Source: Panopea generosa
Taxonomy: Eukaryota; Mollusca; Bivalvia; Adapedonta; Hiatellidae
Length of the DNA: 64,000 nucleotides
Direction: 5' to 3'
NCBI GenBank assembly: GCA_029582155.1
Contig: CM055899.1
Coordinates: forward strand, 53,092,520 to 53,156,519
Part shown: piece by piece, positions 43,336 through 54,180 of the stretch
How the letters are laid out: every line of letters begins with the position of its first letter
Numbering within the stretch: position 1 is the stretch's first letter
Position numbers and translations under genes: made by a program
Notes under the pieces: model-generated
Told to the model about the DNA's origin: nothing
The model's database searches: none
Seen by the model: only the letters and a program-made list of their open reading frames with translations

Positions 43336-45198
43336 ATGGGATTAAAAAGGGAGCTTCACATAGCTGACTATGTTGTTTTTTGTCTTGCCATAAGTTCGTC
43401 TCTTGTCGTCGGTGTCTACTATGCTTACAAGGATAGAAAATTTAAAACTGCATACCGTTATCATAGAGGAGGTGGCAAACTGAAGGCATTTCCAGTCGCT
43501 TTGTCACTGCTGGTTACTTTCGAGTCATCGATTTTCTTTCTAGGCTTTCCAGCAGAAGTATATGTTCATGGATTTCAATTTTGGTTGGTTAATGCTGGAC
43601 ATGCTCTTGGATTTTCGTGCATGCTGTGGATTAGCATTCCTCTCTTTTACACTTTACAAGTGACTAGTGTATTCGAGTACCTACAAGAACGTCATAATTC
43701 GTTACCAATAAGACAATTTGCTACCGTTGTTAGCACCGCATTTATGACAATATATGCTGGTATTGTTTTATTTGGCTCCGCTATTGCTCTTGAGTCTGTG
43801 ACAGACATATCGTCCGCGGCATGTATAACAGCAATGGTCGTTATTGCCGTGGCTTACACATCTCTTGGTGGATTGAAAGCGGTTGTCGCGACTGACGTCA
43901 TACAGGGCGTTGTTATGGTGATCGCTATATTTGCCGTTTTAATTTACGGAACGATTAGCGTCGGTGGAATTGGAAATGTTATCGCACTGAACAAAGCTTC
44001 TGGGCGACTTCAGCTAGCCGATTTTGATCCCAATCCGCTGACTCGTCATACATTCTGGACACTTGTTGTGGGTGGCTCTATCAGAAGCATTGGTATAAAC
44101 TTTAGACAACCGACGGTGCAAAGACTTAACTCCACAAGATCTGCTGCCGAGGCTAGAAAAGTTGCTTATATCGCTATTCCAGGATTCGTCATTTTGCAAC
44201 TTATTGTCATGGTTGAAGGCCTTGTTGCTTATGCGTATTTTTCTCATAAAGGATGTGACCCACTGGCTTCCGGGGAAATTTCAAACCCAAATCAAGTGAT
44301 ATCGTTTATCGTGTTGGAAATGTTTCATTCGGCTCCGGGGGTTCCAGGATTATTCCTGGCGGCGTTATGTTGTGCATCATTGAGTACCATATCTTCTTTG
44401 TTGAGTAGTAACTCAGCAATTATTTCAGAAGATATACTGAAGCCGATCTGGAAAAATGCTACTGATGAAAAGCTTACAAAGGCTTCAAAGGCTTTAGTAA
44501 TCTTTTCTGGGATTATTTGTGTAGTCGTAGCTCTCTTAATTGGTCAACTAAAAGGTTCGCTGCCACAGATTTCGGGAAGTATTTTAGGGGCCATCGACGG
44601 CCCTATGAATGGTATATTTATAATGTCCATCTTCATCAAATTCACCACGCGAAAAGGAATGATGACCGGTGTATTTTTTGGACTTATATTTGCTCTATGG
44701 CTGAGTTCCGGATACAACTTTTCTTCAGGTCGAAAACAGACACCTTGGTTACCTCTAGGACCAACCGATAGGTGTGACAATCAAACTAATACAATGAAAT
44801 ACATTGTATCGAACAGTACACATAAAATTAACTTGAAAGAGTTTTACAACTATACAACAACACCTATGTCTAAAGACGGACTTGATACTATGTCGAAAAT
44901 TACACCCGGTCAGAATGCCATACACGGCCTGGACTACCTTTATTCGATTTCCTACTTGCATTTCCCAGCTATGGTGCTGTTTGTTACTCTCAGTATCGGC
45001 CTCGTTGTCAGCAAACTGACAAGACCAGATCGAAACGAGCCTGTACCACCACATCTCATGTTGTCATTCCGAGAACAGTTCTTATGTTGTGTACCTTTTA
45101 TTAAAAAGTCTGCTAGTAAAACGAAAACTTACGAAACTGAATTAGTAGTTAAGGGTTCTGGTGGAAAAGGAAATACAACAACCGATGCCTTGGTGTGA
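43336..45198 (+). CDS. SLC5-family sodium-coupled solute transporter, copy 1 (620 residues, single exon)
   Basis: A full-length member of the sodium:solute symporter family, closest in pattern to the SLC5A5/A6/A8/A12 group (iodide, multivitamin or monocarboxylate transporters). Seen: DYVVF..ISSSLVVGVYYA (TM1), ALSLLVTFESSIFFLGFPAE (residues 55-74), VTSVFEYLQERHN (109-121), YTSLGGLKAVVATDVIQG (174-191), DPNPLTRHTFWTLVVGG (231-247), VPGLFLAALCCASLSTISSL (336-355) and SEDILKPIW (364-372). The Ser pair near 353-354 sits where the Na2-site Ser/Thr pair lies in this family. Residues ~463-520 form an Asn-rich extracellular loop with NQT, NST and NYT sites. The membrane protein would co-transport sodium and an organic or halide anion; the substrate cannot be read from sequence. 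The whole frame is one exon, whereas vertebrate relatives have many introns. Start chosen by homology of the first helix. Confidence 0.95.
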   Translation: MGLKRELHIADYVVFCLAISSSLVVGVYYAYKDRKFKTAYRYHRGGGKLKAFPVALSLLVTFESSIFFLGFPAEVYVHGFQFWLVNAGHALGFSCMLWISIPLFYTLQVTSVFEYLQERHNSLPIRQFATVVSTAFMTIYAGIVLFGSAIALESVTDISSAACITAMVVIAVAYTSLGGLKAVVATDVIQGVVMVIAIFAVLIYGTISVGGIGNVIALNKASGRLQLADFDPNPLTRHTFWTLVVGGSIRSIGINFRQPTVQRLNSTRSAAEARKVAYIAIPGFVILQLIVMVEGLVAYAYFSHKGCDPLASGEISNPNQVISFIVLEMFHSAPGVPGLFLAALCCASLSTISSLLSSNSAIISEDILKPIWKNATDEKLTKASKALVIFSGIICVVVALLIGQLKGSLPQISGSILGAIDGPMNGIFIMSIFIKFTTRKGMMTGVFFGLIFALWLSSGYNFSSGRKQTPWLPLGPTDRCDNQTNTMKYIVSNSTHKINLKEFYNYTTTPMSKDGLDTMSKITPGQNAIHGLDYLYSISYLHFPAMVLFVTLSIGLVVSKLTRPDRNEPVPPHLMLSFREQFLCCVPFIKKSASKTKTYETELVVKGSGGKGNTTTDALV

Positions 45199-45271
45199 TC
45201 ACGTAATGTGTATTAGTGTATTTAACGTATAATCGGAAGTATCATTTAAATATAACGTGTGATTGTTGACA

Positions 45272-45470
45272 TATATATATATATATGGAAGGATTATATA
45301 TACATGGAAGGATTGTAAAAACTAATATTCATGTAAACTTTCTGAGTGGTTCGATTAAAGATCAGCTATGGCTTTCGTCTTCTGCATACACTTCTTTATT
45401 TTCTTTCGTTTTTCTGCAAGGCAATTAAATAAATAAGATAAAAAAAAATCCGGATCGCTTTTGAAAACTG
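45272..45470. other. Unique spacer between duplication end and Harbinger
   Basis: TA repeat (45271-45286), a doubled ATATACATGGAAGGATT word, and an AAATAAATAAG polyadenylation-like word near 45427 that could serve SLC5 copy 1. Confidence 0.4.
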
Positions 45471-46844
45471 ACCCCATTTTTACGAAAAAACTTAAGTCCA
45501 TTATATGCTTAAACTCAATAGTGTGCTCAATATCATACTCAACTTTAGCACACTATTTTGAGTAGTGTTTCACGAATATTTAACAGACTCAATACCATGC
45601 TCAAGTTTTGAGTTGAGTGCGTTAATTTGAGCAAGCTATAGAGCTTCCTCAAATAAATTTAGTGAACTCAAATATAGTCATGGTCATCTGCGCCGCAACC
45701 AAGCGTCGCGGATGATCAAGAAAAATGGCAGATTTTGGCAGACGCATCGACCGTTTATGACGGTTTCAGAGAGTCGAGAGGGGTTTCCGAGACAGAACCA
45801 GCCCTTTGGAGGATTTTTATCAGAATCTATAATGGCGATTGTTGCCGTTGTGTACGCCCAACCAGCGATCCCCCTCCCATCCCTTCTGTCAGTTTTGGTG
45901 ACGCTGCAGTTCTAAGCAAGCGGCGCTCATTATGTGATCATCGGCGACGTCCATAGTATTTCAAAGTCGTCAGTCTGCCGAGCTGTTAGAAGAACCACTA
46001 CGACACTGTCTGGTTCATTGGCACGCTACGTCAGACTTCCATCTGGACAGGATTTGATAACAACCCAGAGAGAGAGTTCTACAACATCGCAAGTATGTCA
46101 ATTAAATGAACTAAATTGTCATTGGTTAGTTCGTTTCAAATGTAAACATACAGCAAAGGGACACAACTCGTAATTTGTTTATACTCCTTATCGATGTTCG
46201 AGGTTTCCTGTTTTTCTCTTATTTGTTCTCTTAATAAATTTATTCTGAAGAGATAAAAATAATTGGAAACCAGGACGTACTTTACATTGCTCCACGTCCT
46301 GACAGTTCGCAATATATTGATACAAAAATACGAAACATGTTTTAAAAAATAATTACAATTTTAATACTGCCTGTAGACAAAAACTTATAGAGTTCTTTTA
46401 CTTTTTTTTTTGTTAGGGGAACACATTTAAAAAAAATTGTTTGTATGGCGGGTGGGGGAGGGGGATATCGTAGGTACGATAGTTGTGTATTGAATCAGAT
46501 AATCGGGACAATATTATACAAATAATCTACCTTCTGTATTTCTTAATAGATGGACTGTATGTCGAAATAATTTGTATATTTAATATTTAAAAAAACGTTA
46601 TTTTGATTGTGTTTTTTTTCCCAGTGTTTCCTAAAGTTACAGGTGTAATAGACTGCACCCATATAAGGATCCAGGGACCATCGCAAAATGAACCTGACTA
46701 CGTAAATCGGAAAGGCTTCCATTCATTAAACGTTCAGGTAAGATTTGATAATAAAAAACAGATAAGACTAAACATATCTCACCATTAAACAGGTAGTGTA
46801 ATTAGTATAAATCTAATAAGCCACCCCTGAATTGATTGCAGGAT

Positions 46845-47055
46845 TATACATATAGTTTGTACTATTATAAATTAATTGCTTAATTATCCTCCATTTGTTT
46901 CTTAAAAAGAGGGAGTGCGGAAGTTTTTCATTCTTTATTTTCATTTATTTTTAAATTTTGTTGTTGTTGTTGTTGTTTTAATATATATATATATTTCTGT
47001 GAAAATTATGGGGCTGGCAGGGAGGATGATATAGTAATTAATTCATTATGCCTAG
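46845..47055. mobile_element. GGCC-type palindromic MITE, degenerate copy
   Basis: AAATTAATTGCTTAATTATC on the left and GATATAGTAATTAATTCATT on the right match the inverted ends of 9878-10081. It lies inside the intron between transposase exons 2 and 3. Confidence 0.65.
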
Positions 47056-48246
47056 ATTATTTTTTAAAAAAAACTACCCCACTGAAAAGGTACGATTCAG
47101 TTTCTACATATCTGCTGTGTGTGTATACATACAGGTCGTGGGTTCTACACTATGGCTTACAAATAGATATTATTTCAGTAAAATCATTTTGTTAATCTCT
47201 TAAAAGATCTACTATTAATTTCCATTATTATAGACTGACTGCATGCAATGATAATGGTGAATCTTGTTCATTAGGAAAATTCCATGAGATCACTGTTTTT
47301 ATATGTCTGTCATAACTGACATTAAATAAAGATGATCTTATTTTCAGGCAGTCTGTTATGCAAAGTTTAGAATTTTCAACCTGGTGCCAAAGTGGCCTGG
47401 GAGTGTTCATGACAGTAGAATTTTTAGACAATCTGAATTGTGTAATCAATTTGAAACAGGTAAATAGACATGGAATGTTCCAAATCTATGAGATTACACA
47501 TTTATCAGTATATAAATGTAAATACAAGATAACATTGTATTAATATATTCATATTTGTGTTCCCTGTTTTGTAAAACTAAGTCTAAATCATGTATTCATG
47601 CGGATCATCATTGTGGATTTTAAGCATATTTTTCATGTAGTTCAGAATGTTTTCTTATGTTAAACATACTTCTACTAAAGAACAGAGTACAAGTAGATTT
47701 GTTCTATCATAGACAGGGGCAGATCCAGGATTTCAGTTTAGAAGGTGAGCACTTAAGCAGCGCAACGCAAAATCTGAACGGGCACACATGTTATTCAGTT
47801 GAAATACAGTGGCTTTTAATAAAACTTGTGAGTTTACGGAGGGAGAGGGGTGTAGATTAATTTCCAGACATTTAAATAACTCTATATTGCTGGCTATTTA
47901 AAAAGATAGTTTAAAATTGGTACCATTTCTTGCAAGCTGGGTAAAAACAATGCTTAATTTTATGTGTTAAATTCATGATGCTGTTACTTTTTTATGACTA
48001 TAATCACTCTCAAGTACAATGTTATTCAAGTTATTCATGATACTTTTCAGGTTAAATTGATGGGATTCTATTAGGAGATTCTGGGTATGGATGTAGACCA
48101 TATTTAATGACCCCCTATAACAACCCTCAAACAGCTGCCCAGGAAAGGTAAACAGCATATTCTGATTCACTGGATTTTCGAAAACTAGCTATGCAATGTT
48201 CACTTCAAACAAGTATCAACTCAGGACAATAAATTATTTCCTTTTG

Positions 48247-48360
48247 TAAGGCCATAATGAATTATTTTATTTGTAAATTTATATATATATATATAATAAA
48301 TACCCCAACCCCATCCACTGTTTTAAGAAAAAATTGGATGATTAATTTATAATGGCAAAA
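48247..48360. mobile_element. GGCC-type MITE, short internally deleted copy
   Basis: AAGGCCATAATGAATTATTT on the left and GGATGATTAATTTATAATGG on the right. It is within the last transposase intron. Confidence 0.6.
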
Positions 48361-48889
48361 TGAATGTATTATATTGCTAACCTCACAATGACCAAGTGAT
48401 TTGTACAAGTTACCAATAATTCAACTAAAGTTAAAACTATCTAACTTCTGAGAATTACATTTAAACTGAAATTATATATCCAGTATAACATGTAGTAGTT
48501 GGTTTTATTGTTACAGGTTCAATAATGCATTGGTTAAGACAAGAGTACTGATTGAGCAGACATTTGGTGTACTGAAGAGGAGGTTTCCATGTTTAGCATA
48601 TGGGCTTAGAGAGACCCCTACCAAAGCATGTCACATACACTGTAACAGCTGCATGTGCTGTGTTGCATAATTTTGGACTCGAAAGAGGCGACATTTTCTG
48701 TAGAGTTAAAGATGTGACACTAGACCCTCCCGATGATCTCGTAGTAGCGGCTGCTCAGGCAGGAGCACGTTGTAGGGATGTTCTGACAGAAGCACATTTT
48801 GCATAGATTCATTTCAGCAACTTGCTTAATAATTTATATTAAAGTTATGTGTGATCAAGTTTCACAAGTTTCAGTTCTTAATTCAGGGT

Positions 48890-49110
48890 CCTCTGATGCC
48901 GAGTGATCTAAGGCGCTGTCTCAAGATCACTTACCCCTCACCGCTAAGGTCACAGGTTCGAGTCCTGCTTGCTCGAAAAAAACTTTATTCAATAAAGCTT
49001 GCCAGTTACTTGCAGAAGGATGGTGGTTCTATTCAGATTCATTCTCCACCAATAAAACTGGATATGCTATATAACCTGAAATGAGTAGAAAATGGTATTA
49101 AACGCCATTA
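48890..49110 (+). mobile_element. tRNA(Leu/Ser-like)-derived SINE, plus strand
   Basis: Head GCCGAGTGATCTAAGGCGCT...AGGTTCGAGTCCTGC, body CCAGTTACTTGCAGAAGGAT, 3' end GGTATTAAACGCCATT. It is the inverted counterpart of 26525-26757, inserted just after the transposase pseudogene. Confidence 0.85.
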
Positions 49111-49718
49111 AAAAAAATCTTAATTCAACCACATAATGCACTTGTTAGACCTGTATCAATATATCATTTTACTTATTTGCCACTTTGATAGTTAAGTGAC
49201 TCGGTCTGTAATGTGTAGTAGTCTGAGCTTGTGGATTCCGAAGTTCATACATATAACAGTATGAACAAGAGGCACAGCCTTAGGCAGTTATGATGCAGTC
49301 TAACTTAAACTGTAGGTCATGGATATATACAAACTGATTGAAAGAAAAGAGTCCTTATTGGCCACAGCCAAATGTTTATCACAAAATAAACAAACACTTG
49401 GAAGGACACCGGTGATCCTTACATGGCGTAAACTGTACTATAATGCTAGTAGAACAATGATACAAAACAACAAGATCTAATTACATTTGAGTTACTTTAT
49501 TGAAGTATGCTGTTATTTATGACAATACCATAATGGATAAACAATTAATATCAATAAGTATTCAACATATGATCATAATTATATAACAAGTTGCATTTTT
49601 TTACTTTCAAAACAGTAAGTGGAACAGTTATATGATACAACAAGATAGAAATGAATTGCATAGCAATATGTATAACTTTAATGCCAATAAAAACATGCTG
49701 TAACAATGCAAACAAGTA

Positions 49719-50385
49719 CAGTCAAACCTGCCTTAAAAAGCCAGTCAAGGGAAGGAGCAACGTTTTAAGACAAGTTGTTGCTTAATACAGATTAATTTAC
49801 TCTAAAAGCATAGAAATACGAAATAAAAAAAATATTGTTGCTTAAAGCAACACAACCACGTTTGAACTTTTAAAAAAAAATTTTAATTGAGTTATGAGCA
49901 CATTTCCCATACAAACATATGATCAATTAGCTGTATATGAGCAAATAAACACAATCCCGTACAAAATCATGCCCAAATTATAATGCGTGACTAACACTTT
50001 ATAAAACGAGCGTGTAACTCACCCGAGTAAAAAAAAATTGTCAAAATGACTTTCAAGGCAGGTAAAGAACACTACGCACTAAAACGTGAAGTTTTTTAAT
50101 ACGACTCGCATAATTCAATTTGAAGCCAAGTTGGAATCCTCAGCAATTTAAAAATAATTTATAAAGCGTTTGTCACGCTTTATAATTTGGACATCTTTTT
50201 TATAATTCTAAAGCGTTCTGGATAGTGTTTGTTAGCACATATACAGCTCACTGACCATATATTTATGTATGGGAAATGTGCTCACAACTCAATTGAAAAA
50301 CTTTTTAAAAAAGTTTAAACGTGGATGAGTTGCTTTAAGACCAGTGGCTGCTTAATAGAGATGACCCCTTACATAGGTCTGACTA
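49719..50385. mobile_element. CAGTCAAAC-type MITE split by another MITE
   Basis: Left half CAGTCAAACCTGCCTTAAAA to 49845, right half from 50335 (CAGTGGCTGCTTAATAGAG) to the inverted end near 50385. It is the same family as 41023-41198, interrupted by the TTAA-flanked element. Confidence 0.8.
49846..50334. mobile_element. 489-bp MITE with long inverted repeats and TTAA target duplication
   Basis: Left end AGCAACACAACCACGTTTGA; reverse complement of right end AGCAACTCATCCACGTTTAA. The inverted homology continues through a GAGCACATTTCCCATAC block about 65 bases in. TTAA lies at 49842-49845 and at 50335-50338, the target choice of piggyBac-type transposases. Non-coding. Confidence 0.88.
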
Positions 50386-50839
50386 TTTATTTGCTGTCTT
50401 TTTTTCTGTGTTTTTTTTTATATAAAATACAGTCTGATGAAGTTAGTAATGCCTGGTTAAAAACTGCTGTGTAAGATATTTGCTTAGGCCCAAGAAAATA
50501 GAAAATGCTTTCATGATATTAAGATAAATATTATAATTAACAAACATGTACTATCGATAGTAAGAACAAACAAGAGGTATTTGAGGGACTGCACACTGGA
50601 CTAATTCAAGATAGATATATACTCATACTAATATTCGTTTTCAATATGATTTTTTAATTTTTTCTCCTTTAGTTTAAATAAAATGTTCTCAGGTTCAGTT
50701 TTCTGAATGTAGTATTTTGTTTCTGCTTCAAGTTTTATAATTTCAGCTTGAATACGTTTTTTCTCTAAAGCTATCAGGTCGTCATCTTCTGCCAATCTTT
50801 TCCTGGACTTTGCTGGTCTTTTTGACTTGTCATAATCTG

Positions 50840-51060
50840 TTAAATATATGAAGAAATGAAACATGAGTAAACCTTTCCCTGAATAGTTTCAAGAACAAAC
50901 AAGGACTGTCTGCTAAGGCCTAAAAGGATTTGTATACCCCACTGCTACCAACATGTAAACCGAAGTTTCAATACAAAAACAAGATGTTTTACTAGCTAAA
51001 TGTTGCCTGGCTCATCTAAGCCAAGTATTTTTCTATTGTTTTGCTCTTGGTTTTACACCT
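50840..51060. other. Myb-like gene intron, no other content seen
   Basis: Ordinary sequence between the last exon and the SINE. No exon of the Myb domain recognised. Confidence 0.4.
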
Positions 51061-51064
51061 TTTC

Positions 51065-51325
51065 CCAACAATATTTCAATTATTTAATGGAGGAAAGCAC
51101 ACCTATCCAACACTTCTGGGATCCACCAAGCAGTTAACCAGAACAAGACTCGCCTTACCTCTGCATATCACTAACTACTTCCCAACATATTTAGAGGTTG
51201 GAGATTCATGACCGCAGAAAAAGTTCATGTTCAGCCATCACAGAGACTGTGGCAGGGAGGTGATTCGAACTCACGACCCCATTATTGACAGTAAAAAAAG
51301 GTACCGACTGAGCTATTTAGGCTTG
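51065..51325 (-). mobile_element. tRNA-derived SINE (second family), minus strand
   Basis: Minus-strand head GCCTAAATAGCTCAGTCGGT...GTCGTGAGTTCGAATCACC. The body shares ACAGTCTCTGTGATGGC-type and GGATCCCAGAAGTG words with the family at 12480-12720. It is inside the intron of the Myb-like gene. Confidence 0.75.
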
Positions 51326-52274
51326 GCTAGTAGAAAGTTACTTGTTCCTCCATTGTATGACACCGACACTAGTCTTGTGCCTACTTGGTTTTAAGGACGA
51401 CCAAATTTTGAAAGCTAGTTAGTCTGTCTGACTAGTGGCTAAGTAACTTTTTCTAGTATAAGAGCGTATTACAAAACATGGGATGCAATCACTTATTTGT
51501 TTTAATGTTTTATCTTAAATTAAGCAAGAATCTGCACATTTAAACTTAATATAGCACTTTTCATCTAGCAAACAAAGAAGTAATTTATATTAAATATTGT
51601 TGCTTTCAAAAAGGATAATTCACCAAAAGATAATGGTTAATTTAAAGATAATTGTTAGATAACATCAATATAGTTCATCTTACTAACTAAATAATCATTT
51701 TTTTTGTCAGCATGTTCCTTTTTGGTAAAAATATAGTATATTTGTTGTATTGATCAATGAGTGAATTTATCGTGAGCCCCGGATTAAATAGTTGGTCATT
51801 ATTATTCACGATTTCTACACTTTACAGGACAAATACGAGATACATTATAGAACAGAATCCTTCTTATATACAATGTTTGTTCATTAGTTTTTTGGTTTGT
51901 CACTAACCTTCTATGGAAATATGTGGCGTCAGTTGGATAAATATGAGGTTTTATACTGCTTCTATAGAAAACATTCACTGAAATTTATACTGGTGATACG
52001 GAGCATTTCAATGAATGTAACAGATATATTTATTTTGTTTATTTACCTCTGCTGTATCTAGCTTGTGGAGCAGCCATTTCTCCAAGATGATCCATTTTCC
52101 CCTCATCTAATAAGTTGTCAATAAACATGACTGGTTCTGCATCAATATTTGCCGCAGTGTGATCAATAGTAAAGCCTGGTATTTAATGAACAAACATAAA
52201 CAGTCAATAATTTATATTTTTAATTTTGGAATTATTTTGAGTATGCAATTAATAAAGTTTTAAATTTATCAATA

Positions 52275-54180
52275 ACAAGAGCTGTCGGAGGGACAGCGCG
52301 CTGGACTAATTTGATGCTTTTCTAAAAGAACAGCTCTTTTAGGAAATAAGTACCAAATAGAAGACAGTTAAAGCTCAGGGATGGTAATATTAAACTTTCA
52401 TTATTGCTTATCTGTTAAAAATAAATCAGCAAAATAAATCACCAACATTATTCATTTTCATTAATAACAGTTTTTTGAAAAGAACACAGTGAATGGATGG
52501 CTCGTATTGCCTTAATATTATTTAAATCAGTATGACATATCAAGGCCTATGCACTAATTTCACATCAGAGGGCAATATATCGGTACCAGTTCATGAAAAT
52601 GGATATATAGTTGAAATAATCGTGTACCACAACTGGATACCCTTTAAGGAAAATGATGAAAATAAATCTAAAAACAAGAAATGTCACAGAAGTGTCACAT
52701 GCCCCACAAATGGTCTGTGAAAATAAAAAGATATGATATGTTATGTTGATCATTTGTAGCAAGTATCAACAAAATCCATCAATGCATGACAAAGTTACAG
52801 GCCGAAAACGAAATCTCACACAAACTCAAAGTGTTGTCAAACAAACTCAAATTGTAACCTTGACCTTTGAGGTAAGGGTGTGGGTCTTACTGGCGACACG
52901 TCGTCATGTTATGTTGATCATTTGCAGCAAGTATAAAAAAAATCCATCTGTGCATGAGAAAGTTACAGGCCGGAAACGAAATCTCACACAAACTCAAAGT
53001 GTTGTCAAACAAACTCAAACTGTGACTTTGACCTTTGAGGTACGGATGTGGGTCTTACTCGCGACACGTCGTTATATTATGTTGATCATTTGTAGCAAGT
53101 ATCAACAAAATCCATCTATGCATGACAAAGTTACAGGCCGGAAACGAAATACCGGACGGAAGGACGGACGTTTTGGTGGAAGTGATGTTGTGGGGTGCAG
53201 TTTTTATATGTTATAAAACATCTTTTTTTTCATAAAACAAAACAAAACCTATTTTCTATCTAACCCTAATGTCACAAACCTTGAGATCCAACCTTAATGA
53301 CACTAAAAAAGAATGAAAAAAGGTGGGAAAAAAAGTAAAAGAAAAATGTGAAAAAATAAAATTAACCCCACAATGCCATTTGAACATTGCACCCCACAAG
53401 TACCAAAAAAACCCACAATGCCATTATGTACTGGCAACGCAACCCACAACTGCCGCTCCAGACGTACGGACGGACAGACGGACAGACGGACGGACGGACG
53501 CTGCGATTACTATATTTTTTTTTGGGGGGGGGTGGGGGGGGGGGCATTAAAAAGTAAAATAAAAGGGTTAAACTTTACAAAAAAGAAAACAAATATTAAA
53601 TTTAAAAGAGATTTTTTTTACCCTTAGGGCGGGCCAATTTTGCCCCAGGGTCATGTATTTAAACAAATTTGAAAGAGGATCACAGACTGACCTTATTTGT
53701 CAAACATCTAAGATCAAGGCCTTGTACTACAAACTTTAACCTGCTAGAATCAAAATTTTTAAGTCTAAAACAGAAATAATTTTGCCTAAATGCAATCAAG
53801 AGTTATGGTTCTTGTCTCTATGCGTTTCCTAGTGGATGTTGAACACACATGTGAAGTTTCATTCATGTCCAAAAATAGGATGATGAAACAAGTACCAAAT
53901 AAAAAAAATTAAGCTCTAAAAAAATCTGTAACCAAATTCTTTAAGTCCAAAAGGGCCAAAAATGCAAGTTATGGTGCTTGTGTTTGTGTGTTCCATCGAC
54001 GATGCTGAAAACACAGGTGAAGTTTCATTCAAACTGAATGAGTAGTCGCATAGATATATTTACTGATAAAAAACTTTAACCTGAAAAATTAAGTCCAAAA
54101 AGGGCCATAATTCTGCCCAAATGCAGGCGATTAGACATGCAATTTTATGCCATTCACTAATTTGAGCAAAAAACGTTTTA
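52275..54180 (+). repeat. Composite dispersed repeat (starts ACAAGAGCTGTCGGAGGGAC)
   Basis: A left motif with GGACAGCGCGCTGGACTAAT, then the 168-bp tandem block, then the reverse complement of the 2001-2490 repeat (53145-53490), a G-rich spot (53524-53542), and body sequence with GTGAAGTTTCATTC words. It probably disrupts the Myb-like gene. Right limit uncertain. Confidence 0.55.
52743..53240 (+). repeat. 168-bp tandem repeat, three copies, 56 codons each
   Basis: ATGTTGATCATTTG starts at 52743, 52911 and 53079, exactly 168 bases apart. Each unit stays open as MLIICSKYQQNPSMHDKVTG..., giving a 157-residue frame. No such protein family is recognised, and the repeat is part of a dispersed element. 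Confidence 0.9.

Larger units (their letters stand above)
39529..45271. repeat. Segmental duplication, copy 1
   Basis: The segment from GTTTAGACTTTAAAGCACTT to GTGATTGTTGACAT is repeated in the same orientation at 56132-62111. It covers a LINE ORF1, a MITE, non-coding flank and the whole SLC5 gene. Homology stops abruptly on both sides. Confidence 0.95.
45725..48806 (+). pseudogene. HARBI1-type Harbinger transposase, five exons, broken
   Basis: Exons are about 45725-46092, 46625-46737, 47348-47459, 48051-48147 and 48517-48806, all with GT-AG borders. Start MADFGRRIDR; then ASGAHYVIIGDVHSISKSSV (HTH-like region), EFYNIA/MFPKVTGVIDCTHIRI (first Asp), [50 protein letters not shown] (second Asp), and FNNALVKTRVLIEQTFGVLK (Glu). 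It ends TAACAVLHNFGLERGD. The DDE triad is therefore retained. Lesions: frameshifts in exon 1 (around 45755-45800, 46060), TAA at 45913, TAA at 48053 at the start of exon 4, and a one-base shift near 48625. In life the protein cuts and pastes the element in the nucleus together with the Myb-like partner. Confidence 0.9.
50628..52175 (-). pseudogene. Harbinger Myb-like accessory protein, last two exons
   Basis: Minus-strand exon 52175-52047 encodes FTIDHTAANIDAEPVMFIDN, then LLDEGKMDHLGEMAAPQARY, with a GTAAAT donor. It splices in phase to 50836-50628, which encodes DYDKSKRPAKSRKRLAEDDD and the basic-acidic helix KKRIQAEIIKLEAETKYYIQ, ending TAG. The long helix is the usual C-terminus of Myb/SANT-like DNA-binding proteins carried by Harbinger elements, which bring the transposase to the nucleus and the element ends. 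The Myb domain itself should lie upstream. A candidate first exon is near 54369-54242 (KKRSYNWTESESMSAVYE, donor GTAAGT at 54247), but the join is unproven. The two exons called here are undamaged; the gene is classed as broken because the rest cannot be found. Confidence 0.7.

Noticed and set aside
44014..44247. Minus-strand frames inside both SLC5 genes (also 44544-45054 and 60862-61902)
   Set aside because: Shadow frames of the transporter coding sequence.
46845..47055. Considered as an extra transposase exon
   Set aside because: It matches the inverted ends of a MITE family and splice phases are complete without it.
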